Assembly (NCBI RefSeq): GCF_019933235.1
Contig: NZ_CP082945.1
Location: 4,997,501-5,061,500 of the forward strand
DNA from: Streptomyces angustmyceticus
GTDB lineage: Bacteria > Actinomycetota > Actinomycetes > Streptomycetales > Streptomycetaceae
Reading direction: 5' to 3'
Length of the DNA: 64,000 bases
The translations under genes and the position numbers were made by a program. Positions within the stretch are counted from its first letter, which is position 1. Each line of letters opens with the position of its first letter. A model generated the notes under the pieces. It saw only the letters and a program-made list of their open reading frames with translations. It was not told the origin of the DNA and made no database searches. This document shows positions 38,094 through 47,643 of this stretch, piece after piece.

Positions 38094-39076
38094 CAGCCGG
38101 CCTGGGACCGGGCGGCGGGCTCGCCCGCCGGCGGGGGCACGGCCGCCGTGGCCGGGGGCGGGTTGCTCTCCTTGACCAGGAAGTGCGGCCGCCGCTTGGC
38201 CTCGTAGTAGATCCGCCCGATGTACTCGCCGATCAGCCCGAGCATCACCATCTGCAGCCCGCCCAGGCCCACCACGATCGCCACCAGCGTCACATAGCCC
38301 GGGACGGTGACCCCGCCGGCGAGCGCGGCGCCGATGATCCACAGGGTGTAGCCGGCGGCGAGCGCGGCCAGGCCGAGCCCGGCCCAGATGGCCCGCCGCA
38401 GCGGGCGGCAGTTGAAGGAGAGCAGGCCGTCGATGCCGTAGTCGACCAGCGAGCCCAGGTGCCACTTCGTCTCGCCGGCCTCCCGGGCGGCGTTGCGGTA
38501 GTCGAAGGTGACGGTGTCGAAGCCGATCCAGGAGAACAGGCCCTTGGAGAAGCGGTGGTACTCCGGCAGCGACAGCAGCGCGTCCACGGCCTTGCGCGAC
38601 AGCAGCCGGAAGTCGCCGACGCCGTCGGTGAGTTCGACGTCCACCCACCGGTTGACGGCCCGGTAGTAGAGCCTGCTCAGCGTGGCCCGCAGCCGCCGGT
38701 CGCCGGTCCGGCTGCGCCGGGCGACGACCTGGTCGTGGCCGAGCTGGTAGAGGTCGAGCATCGTCTCGATGAGGCAGGGCGGATGCTGCAGGTCGGCGTC
38801 CATGAGGATCACCGCGTCGCCGGTGGCCGCCCGCAGGCCGGCCAGTATGGCGGGCTCCTTGCCGAAGTTGCGGCTGAAGGAGAGGTAGCGGGTGGTGCCG
38901 CGGTGCTGCTGGGCGAGGCCGCGCAGCCGGGCCAGGGTGCCGTCGGCGCTGCCGTCGTCGACGTAGCACAGCTCGTAGTCGACGGCGAGCGAGCCGAGGA
39001 CCGCGCGCAGCGTCTCGTCGAAACGGCTCAGGACGGCCTCTTCGTTGTAGCAGGGGACGACGATGGAGAGCTTCAT
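38093..39076 (-). CDS. Polyprenyl-phosphate glycosyltransferase (GT2, CsbB/DPM-like)
   Basis: A 327-residue GT2 enzyme. The N-terminal catalytic domain begins KLSIVVPCYNEEAVLSRF with DDGSADGT and the metal-binding MDADLQHPP. Two C-terminal membrane segments (about 232-258 and 268-290) end IGRIYYEAKRRPHFLV, the CsbB/GtrB hallmark. It should load a sugar onto undecaprenyl phosphate at the inner face. The start overlaps the YfhO stop (ATGA) and the stop overlaps the GtrA start, so the three proteins are made together. The sugar is not known. Confidence 0.93.
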   Translation of the reverse strand: MKLSIVVPCYNEEAVLSRFDETLRAVLGSLAVDYELCYVDDGSADGTLARLRGLAQQHRGTTRYLSFSRNFGKEPAILAGLRAATGDAVILMDADLQHPPCLIETMLDLYQLGHDQVVARRSRTGDRRLRATLSRLYYRAVNRWVDVELTDGVGDFRLLSRKAVDALLSLPEYHRFSKGLFSWIGFDTVTFDYRNAAREAGETKWHLGSLVDYGIDGLLSFNCRPLRRAIWAGLGLAALAAGYTLWIIGAALAGGVTVPGYVTLVAIVVGLGGLQMVMLGLIGEYIGRIYYEAKRRPHFLVKESNPPPATAAVPPPAGEPAARSQAG

Positions 39077-41694
39077 GAGCAGACCTTTTCGCCGGGGTCG
39101 GGGGGCGGCTCCGCGCGGTCGGCGGGGCGGCGCCGCCGGCCGCGCACGGCGGCCGCGGCGAGCGCCGGCACCGCCGCGAGGCTCGCCGCCAGCCCCGTGG
39201 ACAGGCCCGGCGGCAGATAGGAACACGACAGCCGTCCGGCGCCCCGGCCCAGCGGCACGGCCAGCAGGCCGCCGAACGCGTCCGGCGGGTGCGGCGGACC
39301 GCCGTCCACCGCACAGGTCCATCCCGGGACGGCGGGCAGCGCCAGCACCGCGCTGCCCCGGCTGCCCGGACGCAGCCGGGCCGTCAGCCGGTGGCCGCCG
39401 GCGGTGAACTCCACCGGGCCGCGGGCGCGCAGCGCGTCCACCGCCGCGGCCAGCCGGCGCCCGGACAGGCAGCCGACCGCCCGCCCGGGGACGTGCTGCG
39501 GGCCCCGGGCCGAGAAGCGCACCGTCACCGTGCCGTCCGCGGGCACCGGGCCCAGCGTCCGCACCGGGTTGGCGGTGACGTCCCGCCTGCCGAGCCCCTC
39601 GGTGCGCGCGCCCAGGCCGCTGACCTCGCCGGAGAACCAGGGCGCGGACCAGACGACGGTGCTGCCCGGGGTGCACCGCGCGGTGAAGACGGTCCCCGCG
39701 CCGTCCGGGTCCGCGCCCCCGCCGCGCGGTCCCGGCAGCCGCCAGCCGCCGCGTTCGGGCCGCGCGGCCGCGCCCGCGGCGGGCGTCAGCCGCGGCACCT
39801 CGTACACGGCCGCGCCCAGCACCCGCTCCTGGCGCGCGAACACGCTCTCCGGGCCGGCGGGCCGCGGCAGGGCGCCGCGCACCGTCAGCAGCGGGGCCGG
39901 CCGCCCGGTACGCACCACGAACCGGGCGCGGTCGCCGGGCACCGGGTCCAGACGGCTGCCGACGCCCATGAGCGCCCGGCCCACCGGGTCCTCGAAGCTG
40001 AGCGTGTGACGGCCCCTCATGTACCAGCCGGCGCCCAGGCCCCGCAGGGTGCGGGCGGTGGCCGCGGGCTGGAAGCTGCTGTAGTACGCGCCGCCCTGGC
40101 CGCCGATCAGCAGCGGGTCGTTGTCGGCGAACTCGTGCGGGCCCGGATCGGTGCGGGTGCGCGGCCAGCCGGCGCGGGCACGCAGCGCCTCCCGGGCCGC
40201 CAGTGACGGCCCGGACAGCGTGATCTTGGGCTGGAACCAGGCGATCCGGCCCCGTGCGGCGGTCACGGACCACGCCGTGTACGCCGAGCCGAGCAGGACC
40301 GTGCCGGTCAGCGCGGCGGTGGCGGCGGCCCGGGTGCGGGCGGTGCCCGGCGCGGCCGGCGCGCACAGCGCCAGGAGGGCGGGCGCGCCGGCCGCCACCA
40401 GGGGCCAGGCGCCGGCCGTTCCCTGGCCGCGGCACAGCCAGGCGAGCAGCGCCACCAGCGCGGCGCCCGCGGCCAGTTCGCGGGGGCGCGGGCGGTGCGC
40501 CAGCGCGAGCCAGGAGATCATCACGAGGATGCCGCTGAGGACGAAGGCGGCGCGGTACGGGCTGCCGTTGGGCAGCGCGAAACCGTGCCACAGCAGGATC
40601 GTCGGCTCCTGGACGAAGGAGACGGCCACCCCCGCCGCCAGGGCGCACCACCCGGCCCGCACCCGCGGCGGCACCGCGCGCACGAACGGGAAGGCGGCCA
40701 CCAGCAGCAGGCCGGGCACCCCGATGGCCAGGTGCGGGGCCGGCACCTGGCCCCGGTCGCCCGGCAGCAGCTGCGCCAGCTGCGCGAGCAGCGGCGGCGC
40801 CCCGTCGTAGGAGACGGCGGGGGCGGGCTGGGCGGCGCGGGCGGCCGCGAAGGTGACGGTCAGGACGGGCGCGGCGAGCAGGATGCCGGTCAGCGCCATC
40901 GAGGCGGCGCGGGCCAGCGCGCGCAGCCGGCCCCGCCACGGCGTCCGGTCGGCCGTCACCAGCCGCACCACCAGCACCAGCGCCGTCGCCAGGGTCGCCA
41001 TCGCGGCCGTGTAGAAGTTGCCCGCCCAGGCCAGGGCGACCAGCAGGGTGCCGGACGCCCAGCGGGTGCGGCGCAGGCACCAGTCCGCGGCGATCCCGGT
41101 CAGCGGCAGCGCCACCAGGCCCCACATCCACATCGGGTCCGCGCCGCCGTCGGCCGGCACCCAGGCGCACAGTCCGTACCCCACCGACAGCAGCGCCCGC
41201 AGCGGGCCGGAGCCCGGCCGCAGCCGGCCGAGGAGGACGGTCATCAAGGCGGCGCCCAGGCCGATGCAGCACAGGGTGACCAGGAAGACCGGCAGATCGG
41301 CCAGCGCGCGCGGGAAGAGCCCGACGAGCAGCGAGAACGGGTTCGTCAGATAGCCGAAGAAGTCGGGGAGGAAGGGGACGCCGTAGCCGCTGCTCCAGTT
41401 GAAGAACAGGTCGCCGTCGGCGGTGCCGTGCAGCAGGTCCCACAGCCGGGCGTGGAGGGGCACGAACTGGTTGCCCAGGTCGTTGACGGCGCGTGAGCGC
41501 GGGCCGAAGGGGTAGCCGCCGTACAGGGCGAGCGCGAGGCAGTACGCCCCCATGGACAGGGCCGCCGCGAGCGCGGGAGCCGCCGGCCGCCCAAGGGCTC
41601 CGCGGGCCGGGGCGGGGCGTTCACTTCCGGGACGGGGACGGGCAACCTCCAGGGGACGGACCGCCTCTTGTGGGGTGGCGGACGTCGGAGCCAC
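39073..41694 (-). CDS. YfhO-family membrane glycosyltransferase
   Basis: An 873-residue YfhO/GT-C-like protein with about a dozen membrane segments, a large extracytoplasmic beta-rich part (about 560-840) and a final membrane segment near the C-terminus. The N-terminal AVNDLGNQFVPLHARLWDLL and FFNWSSGYGVPFLPDFFGYL motifs are typical. In Firmicutes YfhO transfers a lipid-linked sugar onto teichoic acid outside the cell. GTG 41694 is preferred over 41700 because GGAGG (41702-41706) is then 7 nt away instead of 1. First gene of the three-gene operon, divergent from the next glycosyltransferase. Confidence 0.88.
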   Translation of the reverse strand: MAPTSATPQEAVRPLEVARPRPGSERPAPARGALGRPAAPALAAALSMGAYCLALALYGGYPFGPRSRAVNDLGNQFVPLHARLWDLLHGTADGDLFFNWSSGYGVPFLPDFFGYLTNPFSLLVGLFPRALADLPVFLVTLCCIGLGAALMTVLLGRLRPGSGPLRALLSVGYGLCAWVPADGGADPMWMWGLVALPLTGIAADWCLRRTRWASGTLLVALAWAGNFYTAAMATLATALVLVVRLVTADRTPWRGRLRALARAASMALTGILLAAPVLTVTFAAARAAQPAPAVSYDGAPPLLAQLAQLLPGDRGQVPAPHLAIGVPGLLLVAAFPFVRAVPPRVRAGWCALAAGVAVSFVQEPTILLWHGFALPNGSPYRAAFVLSGILVMISWLALAHRPRPRELAAGAALVALLAWLCRGQGTAGAWPLVAAGAPALLALCAPAAPGTARTRAAATAALTGTVLLGSAYTAWSVTAARGRIAWFQPKITLSGPSLAAREALRARAGWPRTRTDPGPHEFADNDPLLIGGQGGAYYSSFQPAATARTLRGLGAGWYMRGRHTLSFEDPVGRALMGVGSRLDPVPGDRARFVVRTGRPAPLLTVRGALPRPAGPESVFARQERVLGAAVYEVPRLTPAAGAAARPERGGWRLPGPRGGGADPDGAGTVFTARCTPGSTVVWSAPWFSGEVSGLGARTEGLGRRDVTANPVRTLGPVPADGTVTVRFSARGPQHVPGRAVGCLSGRRLAAAVDALRARGPVEFTAGGHRLTARLRPGSRGSAVLALPAVPGWTCAVDGGPPHPPDAFGGLLAVPLGRGAGRLSCSYLPPGLSTGLAASLAAVPALAAAAVRGRRRRPADRAEPPPDPGEKVCS

Positions 41695-41807
41695 CGGCAC
41701 TCCTCCACGATCGGCGAACGTTCACCCCTCGTTATATGTCTTAATAGTCCCCTTTGCCCGGCTGAGACGCCGGGTATTTCGGGATTGCTGAAAGATCGGA
41801 GGGCACG

Positions 41808-43727
41808 GTGCCCGCCCCTGACGACCTCACGGCCGCGTCCACGCCCGGCCCGGACGCCCCGACGGCGCCGGCCGTCTCCGTGATCGTGCCGGTGCACAAC
41901 ACCCTGCGCTACCTCGACCGCTGCCTCGGCTCGGTCTTCGCCCAGACCCTGGACCAGCGCCGTATCGAGGTCATCGCGGTCGACGACGGCTCCACCGACG
42001 GCAGCGCCGAACGGCTGGCCGAACTCGCCCGCCGGCACCCCGGCCTCACCGTGCTCCGCCAGGACGCCTCCGGCGGCGCCGGCCGGCCCCGCAACACCGG
42101 CCTGGACCACGCCAGGGGCGACTACGTCTTCTTCCTCGACTCCGACGACCGGCTCGGCCCCGAAGCGCTGGAGCGCCTCACCCGCATGGCCGACCGCTGC
42201 GGCTCCGACGTCGTCTGCGGCCGCATCGTCGGCGCCGAGGGCCGCGCCGCCCCCGTCGACCTGCGCACCACCAGCGACCGGGTCTCCGTCTTCGACTCCC
42301 CGGTCTACTGGTCGCTCGCCGCCTACAAGCTCTTCCGCCGCTCCTTCCTCGAAACGCACCGGCTGCGCTTCGTCGAGGGCCGGCTGCTCGGCGAGGACCT
42401 GCCGTTCGGCAGCGCCGCCCTGCTGCGCGCGAAGGTCGTCTCCGTCGTCGCCGACCACGACTGCTACCACCTGCACGGACGCGACGACGACAGCAACGCC
42501 AGCCGCCAGGACACCGACTGGTGCGACTACCTCGACTACATCGGCACCGTCCTCGACGGCGTCGCCGCCGAGGTCCCGCCCGGCGCCGAGCGCGACAAGC
42601 TCATGATCCGGCACTTCCACGGCGAGATACTCATGCCCTTCGGGGCCGCCTACCTCGCCCGCGACCCGGCCGGCCGGCAGCGGATGGCCGCCGCCGCCCG
42701 CCCCCTCGTCGAGCGCTACGGCACCGACCGCGTCCGGGCCGCCCTGCCGCCCGGCCTCCGGCTGCGCGCCCACTGCCTGCGCGCCGGACTCGACGACGCG
42801 CTGGACGCCGTCGTCGAGGCCGACACCGCACGGCAGCCCGGCCCGCCGCACCTCGGCGACGACGGCCGCGTCTACGCCGGCTACCCCCTCTTCCGCGACC
42901 CGCGCCACGCCCTCCCCGACGCCTGCTACGACCTCACCGACCGCGTCGTGGTCCGCCAGCGGCTGATCCGCCGGCGCTGGGCCGGCGGCGTCCTGCACCT
43001 GCGCGGCACCGCCGCCCTCCCCCCGCTCGCCGCCGACACCGTCGAGATCCAGCTCCGGCGCGGCGGCACCGTGCACCACGTCCCCGCGCACTGCTCCGAC
43101 GGCGCCTGGCACGCCGCCGTCGACCCGGCGACCGCCGCCGACGGCGAACCGCTGACCGACGGCACCTGGGGCCTCAAGGTCGTCGTCACCGCGCACGGCG
43201 CGGCGGGCGCCGCCGGGCCCGCGCTCCGCCGCGAAGCCTGGCTGGTCCCCGAAGAGGGCGCCGACGAGGAGGAGTTCGCGCCGCGGATCGTCGGCCGCGG
43301 CCCGGCCGGACCGTCCGTCGCCGCGCTCTTCCTCTCCCACCCGCACGGCCATCTCCACCTCGACCTGGACCGCGAAGGGGACCGCCGGCCCCTCGGCGCC
43401 GACCTGCACGGCACCGCCACCCGCGGCCGCTTCCAACGCGCCGCCCTCACCGCCCACCTCACCCTGCCCGGCTGCCCCGCGGACGCCGACCTCACCCTGA
43501 TCCTGCGCGACGCGACCCGCACGGTGGCACTGCGCACCACCGTCGAACGCGGCGCCGGCGACCACCGCACCGTGCGCTCCCTGCTGCGCCGCGGCCCCCG
43601 CGGCACCTGGCGGGTGGCCCTGCGGGTGACCGCGGGCGCGCTCTGCCAGGAGCTGCCCGTCCGCGCCGCCGACGGACACACCCCGCTGACCCTCACCGTG
43701 CCCGGCACCCCCCGCCCGCCGCGCTGA
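41808..43727 (+). CDS. TarS-like glycosyltransferase with C-terminal beta domain
   Basis: A 639-residue GT2 enzyme. The GT-A core has VSVIVPVHNTLRYLDRCL, VDDGSTDGS, SGGAGRPRNTGLDHARGDY and the metal-binding FLDSDD. As I recall it, Staphylococcus TarS (the wall-teichoic-acid beta-GlcNAc transferase) has closely matching SGGPGKPRN and DSDD segments, plus a C-terminal oligomerisation part. Here residues about 390-639 are beta-rich (LHLRGTAALPPLAADTVEIQLRRGG...). No signal or membrane segment, so it should act on polymer in the cytoplasm. GTG start with CGGAGG 6 nt upstream. Divergent from YfhO. Confidence 0.85.
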   Translation: MPAPDDLTAASTPGPDAPTAPAVSVIVPVHNTLRYLDRCLGSVFAQTLDQRRIEVIAVDDGSTDGSAERLAELARRHPGLTVLRQDASGGAGRPRNTGLDHARGDYVFFLDSDDRLGPEALERLTRMADRCGSDVVCGRIVGAEGRAAPVDLRTTSDRVSVFDSPVYWSLAAYKLFRRSFLETHRLRFVEGRLLGEDLPFGSAALLRAKVVSVVADHDCYHLHGRDDDSNASRQDTDWCDYLDYIGTVLDGVAAEVPPGAERDKLMIRHFHGEILMPFGAAYLARDPAGRQRMAAAARPLVERYGTDRVRAALPPGLRLRAHCLRAGLDDALDAVVEADTARQPGPPHLGDDGRVYAGYPLFRDPRHALPDACYDLTDRVVVRQRLIRRRWAGGVLHLRGTAALPPLAADTVEIQLRRGGTVHHVPAHCSDGAWHAAVDPATAADGEPLTDGTWGLKVVVTAHGAAGAAGPALRREAWLVPEEGADEEEFAPRIVGRGPAGPSVAALFLSHPHGHLHLDLDREGDRRPLGADLHGTATRGRFQRAALTAHLTLPGCPADADLTLILRDATRTVALRTTVERGAGDHRTVRSLLRRGPRGTWRVALRVTAGALCQELPVRAADGHTPLTLTVPGTPRPPR

Positions 43728-43872
43728 CCGTCGCGGCGGCCCCTTCGGCCACCGCCGAAAAGCCTGGTGCGCGCCACCCCCGCGGGCCCAGGCTGAGCAA
43801 CCATCAGGCACCTGCAGAGGTGCCCCGCGGGGGACGGCCCCGCGGGACCGCAGTACCAAGGGGGAACCTCAC

Positions 43873-44253
43873 ATGTCCGTACTCAAGCGAGCCGGAATGG
43901 CGGCCGTGGCCGTCGCGGCACTGGTCGTCCCGGCGGGCGCCGTCGTCGGCACCGCCACCACCGCGGCGGCGGCCGGCGGCACCGTCCAGGGCTGCCCCTA
44001 CGGCGCCGTCTGCATCTACCCGCAGAACGCCGGATGGAACGGCGGCCACCCGTCGCTCTTCTACTACAGCTACGGGGCCCACAACCTCAGCAACCAGGTC
44101 GGCACGCACCGCATCTTCAACAACCAGTCCGGCGGCGCGACCATGCGCACCTGCACCGGCTACAACGGCACCGGATGCCAGGGCTACCTCTCGCCCGGCT
44201 ACTACATCGACAAGGACCTCACACCGATCAACTCCATCACCCTCCAGCCGTAG
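43873..44253 (+). CDS. Secreted peptidase-inhibitor I36 / crystallin-like protein
   Basis: A 126-residue secreted protein. A Sec signal peptide (KRAGMAAVAVAALVVPAGAVV, cleavage near residue 34) is followed by a small Cys- and aromatic-rich domain: CPYGAVCIYPQNAGW, SLFYYSYGAHNLSNQ, CTGYNGTGCQGYLSPGYY and a final SITLQP. This is the beta/gamma-crystallin-like fold of the I36 family, whose founder is a Streptomyces metalloproteinase inhibitor. Four cysteines suggest two disulfides. AAGGGGGA precedes the ATG. Whether it inhibits a protease or is structural is not known. Confidence 0.85.
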   Translation: MSVLKRAGMAAVAVAALVVPAGAVVGTATTAAAAGGTVQGCPYGAVCIYPQNAGWNGGHPSLFYYSYGAHNLSNQVGTHRIFNNQSGGATMRTCTGYNGTGCQGYLSPGYYIDKDLTPINSITLQP

Positions 44254-44271
44254 CGGGCGGACGGCGAGCAC

Positions 44272-44305
44272 GCGCCCGGGGCGGACCTCCTCCCGCCCCG
44301 GGCGC
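44272..44305 (+). terminator. Terminator-like hairpin after the I36 gene
   Basis: A perfect 13-bp stem GCGCCCGGGGCGG / CCGCCCCGGGCGC with an 8-nt loop ACCTCCTC, 18 nt after the stop. No T-run. Confidence 0.7.
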
Positions 44306-44392
44306 GGCCGCGCGGCCGCGCGGCCGGCGCACACCGTGCGCCCGCCGTCCGGCAGGCGCACGCTGGTAAGAGGGGCCCCGGAGGTGATCGTG

Positions 44393-44665
44393 ATGCTGCA
44401 GACCACTGTCGGATGGCATGTCGACATGGAATTCGAGGAGGACACCCACCGCACCCGCGCCGCCTGCCTCGTACGGCTCCCCGACGGGACCGAGGTACGG
44501 GCCCACGGCTACGCCAGCCGCCACCCCGTCGACTCCAACCAGCCGCGGGTCGGCGAGGAGGTCGCGGGGGCCAGAGCGCTCAACGAACTGGCGATGAAAC
44601 TGCTGACCAAGGCACATGACGAGATCGACGCGGCCTCGGGCCGCACCTCGCACCCGCTGACCTGA
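44393..44665 (+). CDS. DUF1876 domain protein
   Basis: A 90-residue soluble protein, LQTTVGWHVDMEFEEDTHRTRAAC..., with the DUF1876 pattern of an RTRA core, then a GxxRHPxD-like motif (GYASRHPVDSNQPRVGEEVAGARAL) and a helical C-terminus ending in a DEIDAASG-type stretch. These small actinobacterial proteins have no known function, though many occur as stress-related paralogues. GGAGGTGA ends 5 nt before the ATG, which decides the start over the upstream GTG codons at 44384 and 44390. Convergent with galE, 32 bp apart. Confidence 0.88.
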   Translation: MLQTTVGWHVDMEFEEDTHRTRAACLVRLPDGTEVRAHGYASRHPVDSNQPRVGEEVAGARALNELAMKLLTKAHDEIDAASGRTSHPLT

Positions 44666-44697
44666 CCCGGCGCGTCCCGCCGACGGCCGCGGCGTCC

Positions 44698-45675
<978 letters not shown>

Positions 45676-45727
45676 AGCGCCAATCCTAGGTCGGGGTCGG
45701 GAAACGCGGTCGGCGGGCGGGCACGGC

Positions 45728-47413
45728 TCAGCCGCGCAGCCGCCGGGCGGCGATCCGCCACACACTGCGCGGGCCGGACGCGACCCGCAGGGACAGGGCG
45801 CCGCCGGTCGTCGCATACGGCTGCACCAGCAGCACCGCATGCCGGCGGCTGGGCAGCACCCGGCGGCGCAGCCCCGGGCCCAGGGCCCGCAGCGAGGCAC
45901 GGAAACCGGCCCCGTTCACGCAGCTGACCTGCGCCATCAGATCCCACGGCTCGGGATCGGCGCACTGCCGGCCGCCGCGCTCGGCCAGCGCCGCCAGATC
46001 CAGCACCACCTCGGCCGTCCAGCACGCCTGCGACCCGCCGGTGGCCGGGGCCGGGGTGAGGGCCGCGGTGTGCACCGGGCCGCGCCGGTCGTCCCGGCGG
46101 CGCCGCAGCTCGATGTCGATGCTCTCCGGCCCCGCCGCGGCCAGCCGCCCGTACAGATCGTGCACCCGCAGACGCAGCACACCGGGGCCGCCGACCGCCG
46201 GCTCCGCGTCTATGGTCACCGGCAGCCGGTGCATCGGCTTGGTGCCGATCGCGTCCAGCTCGACCTCCGGCAGGTCCGCCGACCACACCGCCCGGCCGTC
46301 GGCCTCCGCGTACGGCGGCAGCAGCCGGCCGGGCCGGGCCGCCAGCTGCGTCAGCCGCTCCAGGTCCCGCGGCGCCGGCGACGCCAGCACCACCCGGGCC
46401 AGCCAGCGCGCCGGGGCCCGCGCCGCCCGCAGATCGGTCTCGTCGAAACCCGCCAGGTAGGCGCGGGTCAGCCGCCACCACTCGGCGCGGTAGTCGGCGC
46501 CGCGGGTGTGCAGCTCGCGGACGTACATCCGCAGATCGTGGTCGAGGAACTTGGTGCCCGCGGCGTGCGCCAGCGACCTCTGCCCGGCGTCCCGGAAGAT
46601 CTGCACACTCGCCCGGTGCGCCGCGATCCGCGCCTGCCAGTTGGCGACGTCGTTGCGGTCCAGCGAGATCGACTGCCGGGCCGCGGCCCGGCGCACATGC
46701 CAGATGTAGACCCGGTCCGGGATCGTCGCGACCCGGGGCGCGGCGGCCAGCACCCGCGCGGTGAACACGAAGTCCTCGTAGGTGAAACGGCCCTCGGGGA
46801 ACGTGATGGCGTGCTTGTCGAGGAACGCCCGCTCGTAGAGCTTGTTGACGCACAGCGTGTCCCGGACCAGCTGGGGGCCGGCCTCGGGGGAGCCGTACAC
46901 GGCCGCCTCCCGGTAGAGCGCCGGCTGCCAGGGCACGTCGCGCCGCGCCGGCAGCTCCCGCCGCACACAGGCACCCGCCACGACCGGGGCGTCGTGCTCC
47001 GCAGCGGCGGCCAGCAGCGCCCGGGCCGCGCCCGGGGGCAGCACATCGTCGCTGTCGAGGAACATCACGTAGCGTCCGGTGGCGGCCCGCAGGCCGTCGT
47101 TGCGGGGCGTGCCGCAGCCGCCGCTGTTCGTGTCGCGGTGGATCACCCGCAGGCGCGGTTCGGAGTGGGCGAGGGCGTCCAGCGCGGCTCCGGTGCCGTC
47201 GGTGGAGGCGTCGTTCACCGCGATCACTTCGGTGACCGTTTCGCCGGGAGGCCCCTGTTCGAGTGCGGAGCGCACCGCGTCGCAGACATGGCCGGCATCG
47301 TTGAACGCGATGACGACGATGCTGACCTGTGCGGATGGCGTGATGGTGGGCCCCGTCAGCGGATCGAGGGCTTCTTTCACAGTCACTGAATCTACATTTC
47401 GTGTCGACAGCAT
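45728..47413 (-). CDS. Second TarS-like glycosyltransferase with C-terminal beta domain
   Basis: A 561-residue relative of the 41808-43727 enzyme. The GT-A core has VSIVVIAFNDAGHVCDAV, NDASTDGT, SGGCGTPRNDGL and the metal-binding FLDSDD, then CVNKLYERAFLDKHAITFPEG with TYEDFVF. The C-terminal 200 residues are beta-rich (LRLRVHDLYGRLAAAGPESIDIELRRR...). It shares with the other two enzymes the pattern of a glycosyltransferase core plus beta module, as in TarS/TarP-type wall-teichoic-acid glycosyltransferases. Start ATG 47413 has only a weak AAGAG upstream; GTG codons at 47386 and 47380 are alternatives. Confidence 0.84.
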   Translation of the reverse strand: MLSTRNVDSVTVKEALDPLTGPTITPSAQVSIVVIAFNDAGHVCDAVRSALEQGPPGETVTEVIAVNDASTDGTGAALDALAHSEPRLRVIHRDTNSGGCGTPRNDGLRAATGRYVMFLDSDDVLPPGAARALLAAAAEHDAPVVAGACVRRELPARRDVPWQPALYREAAVYGSPEAGPQLVRDTLCVNKLYERAFLDKHAITFPEGRFTYEDFVFTARVLAAAPRVATIPDRVYIWHVRRAAARQSISLDRNDVANWQARIAAHRASVQIFRDAGQRSLAHAAGTKFLDHDLRMYVRELHTRGADYRAEWWRLTRAYLAGFDETDLRAARAPARWLARVVLASPAPRDLERLTQLAARPGRLLPPYAEADGRAVWSADLPEVELDAIGTKPMHRLPVTIDAEPAVGGPGVLRLRVHDLYGRLAAAGPESIDIELRRRRDDRRGPVHTAALTPAPATGGSQACWTAEVVLDLAALAERGGRQCADPEPWDLMAQVSCVNGAGFRASLRALGPGLRRRVLPSRRHAVLLVQPYATTGGALSLRVASGPRSVWRIAARRLRG

Positions 47414-47643
47414 CTCTTGGCGCGAGCGAGGTCCGAACCCATTTCCGATGACTCAGAGGGCGAAACCCGACGCGTGGTTGCACCCGCTGCTCCGCTTTTC
47501 CGCCCTCTTGCCGTCTTCTTACCGGGCGGGAGCCGGGGCCCCGGGTGTGCAGCGCCCGTAAAAGAGCCTGCACATGCTGTAACGACGCGGGCGGCACACG
47601 ATGCCGATCCGCGCGCCACCACCTTGCGGCAGGACGGCCCCGC

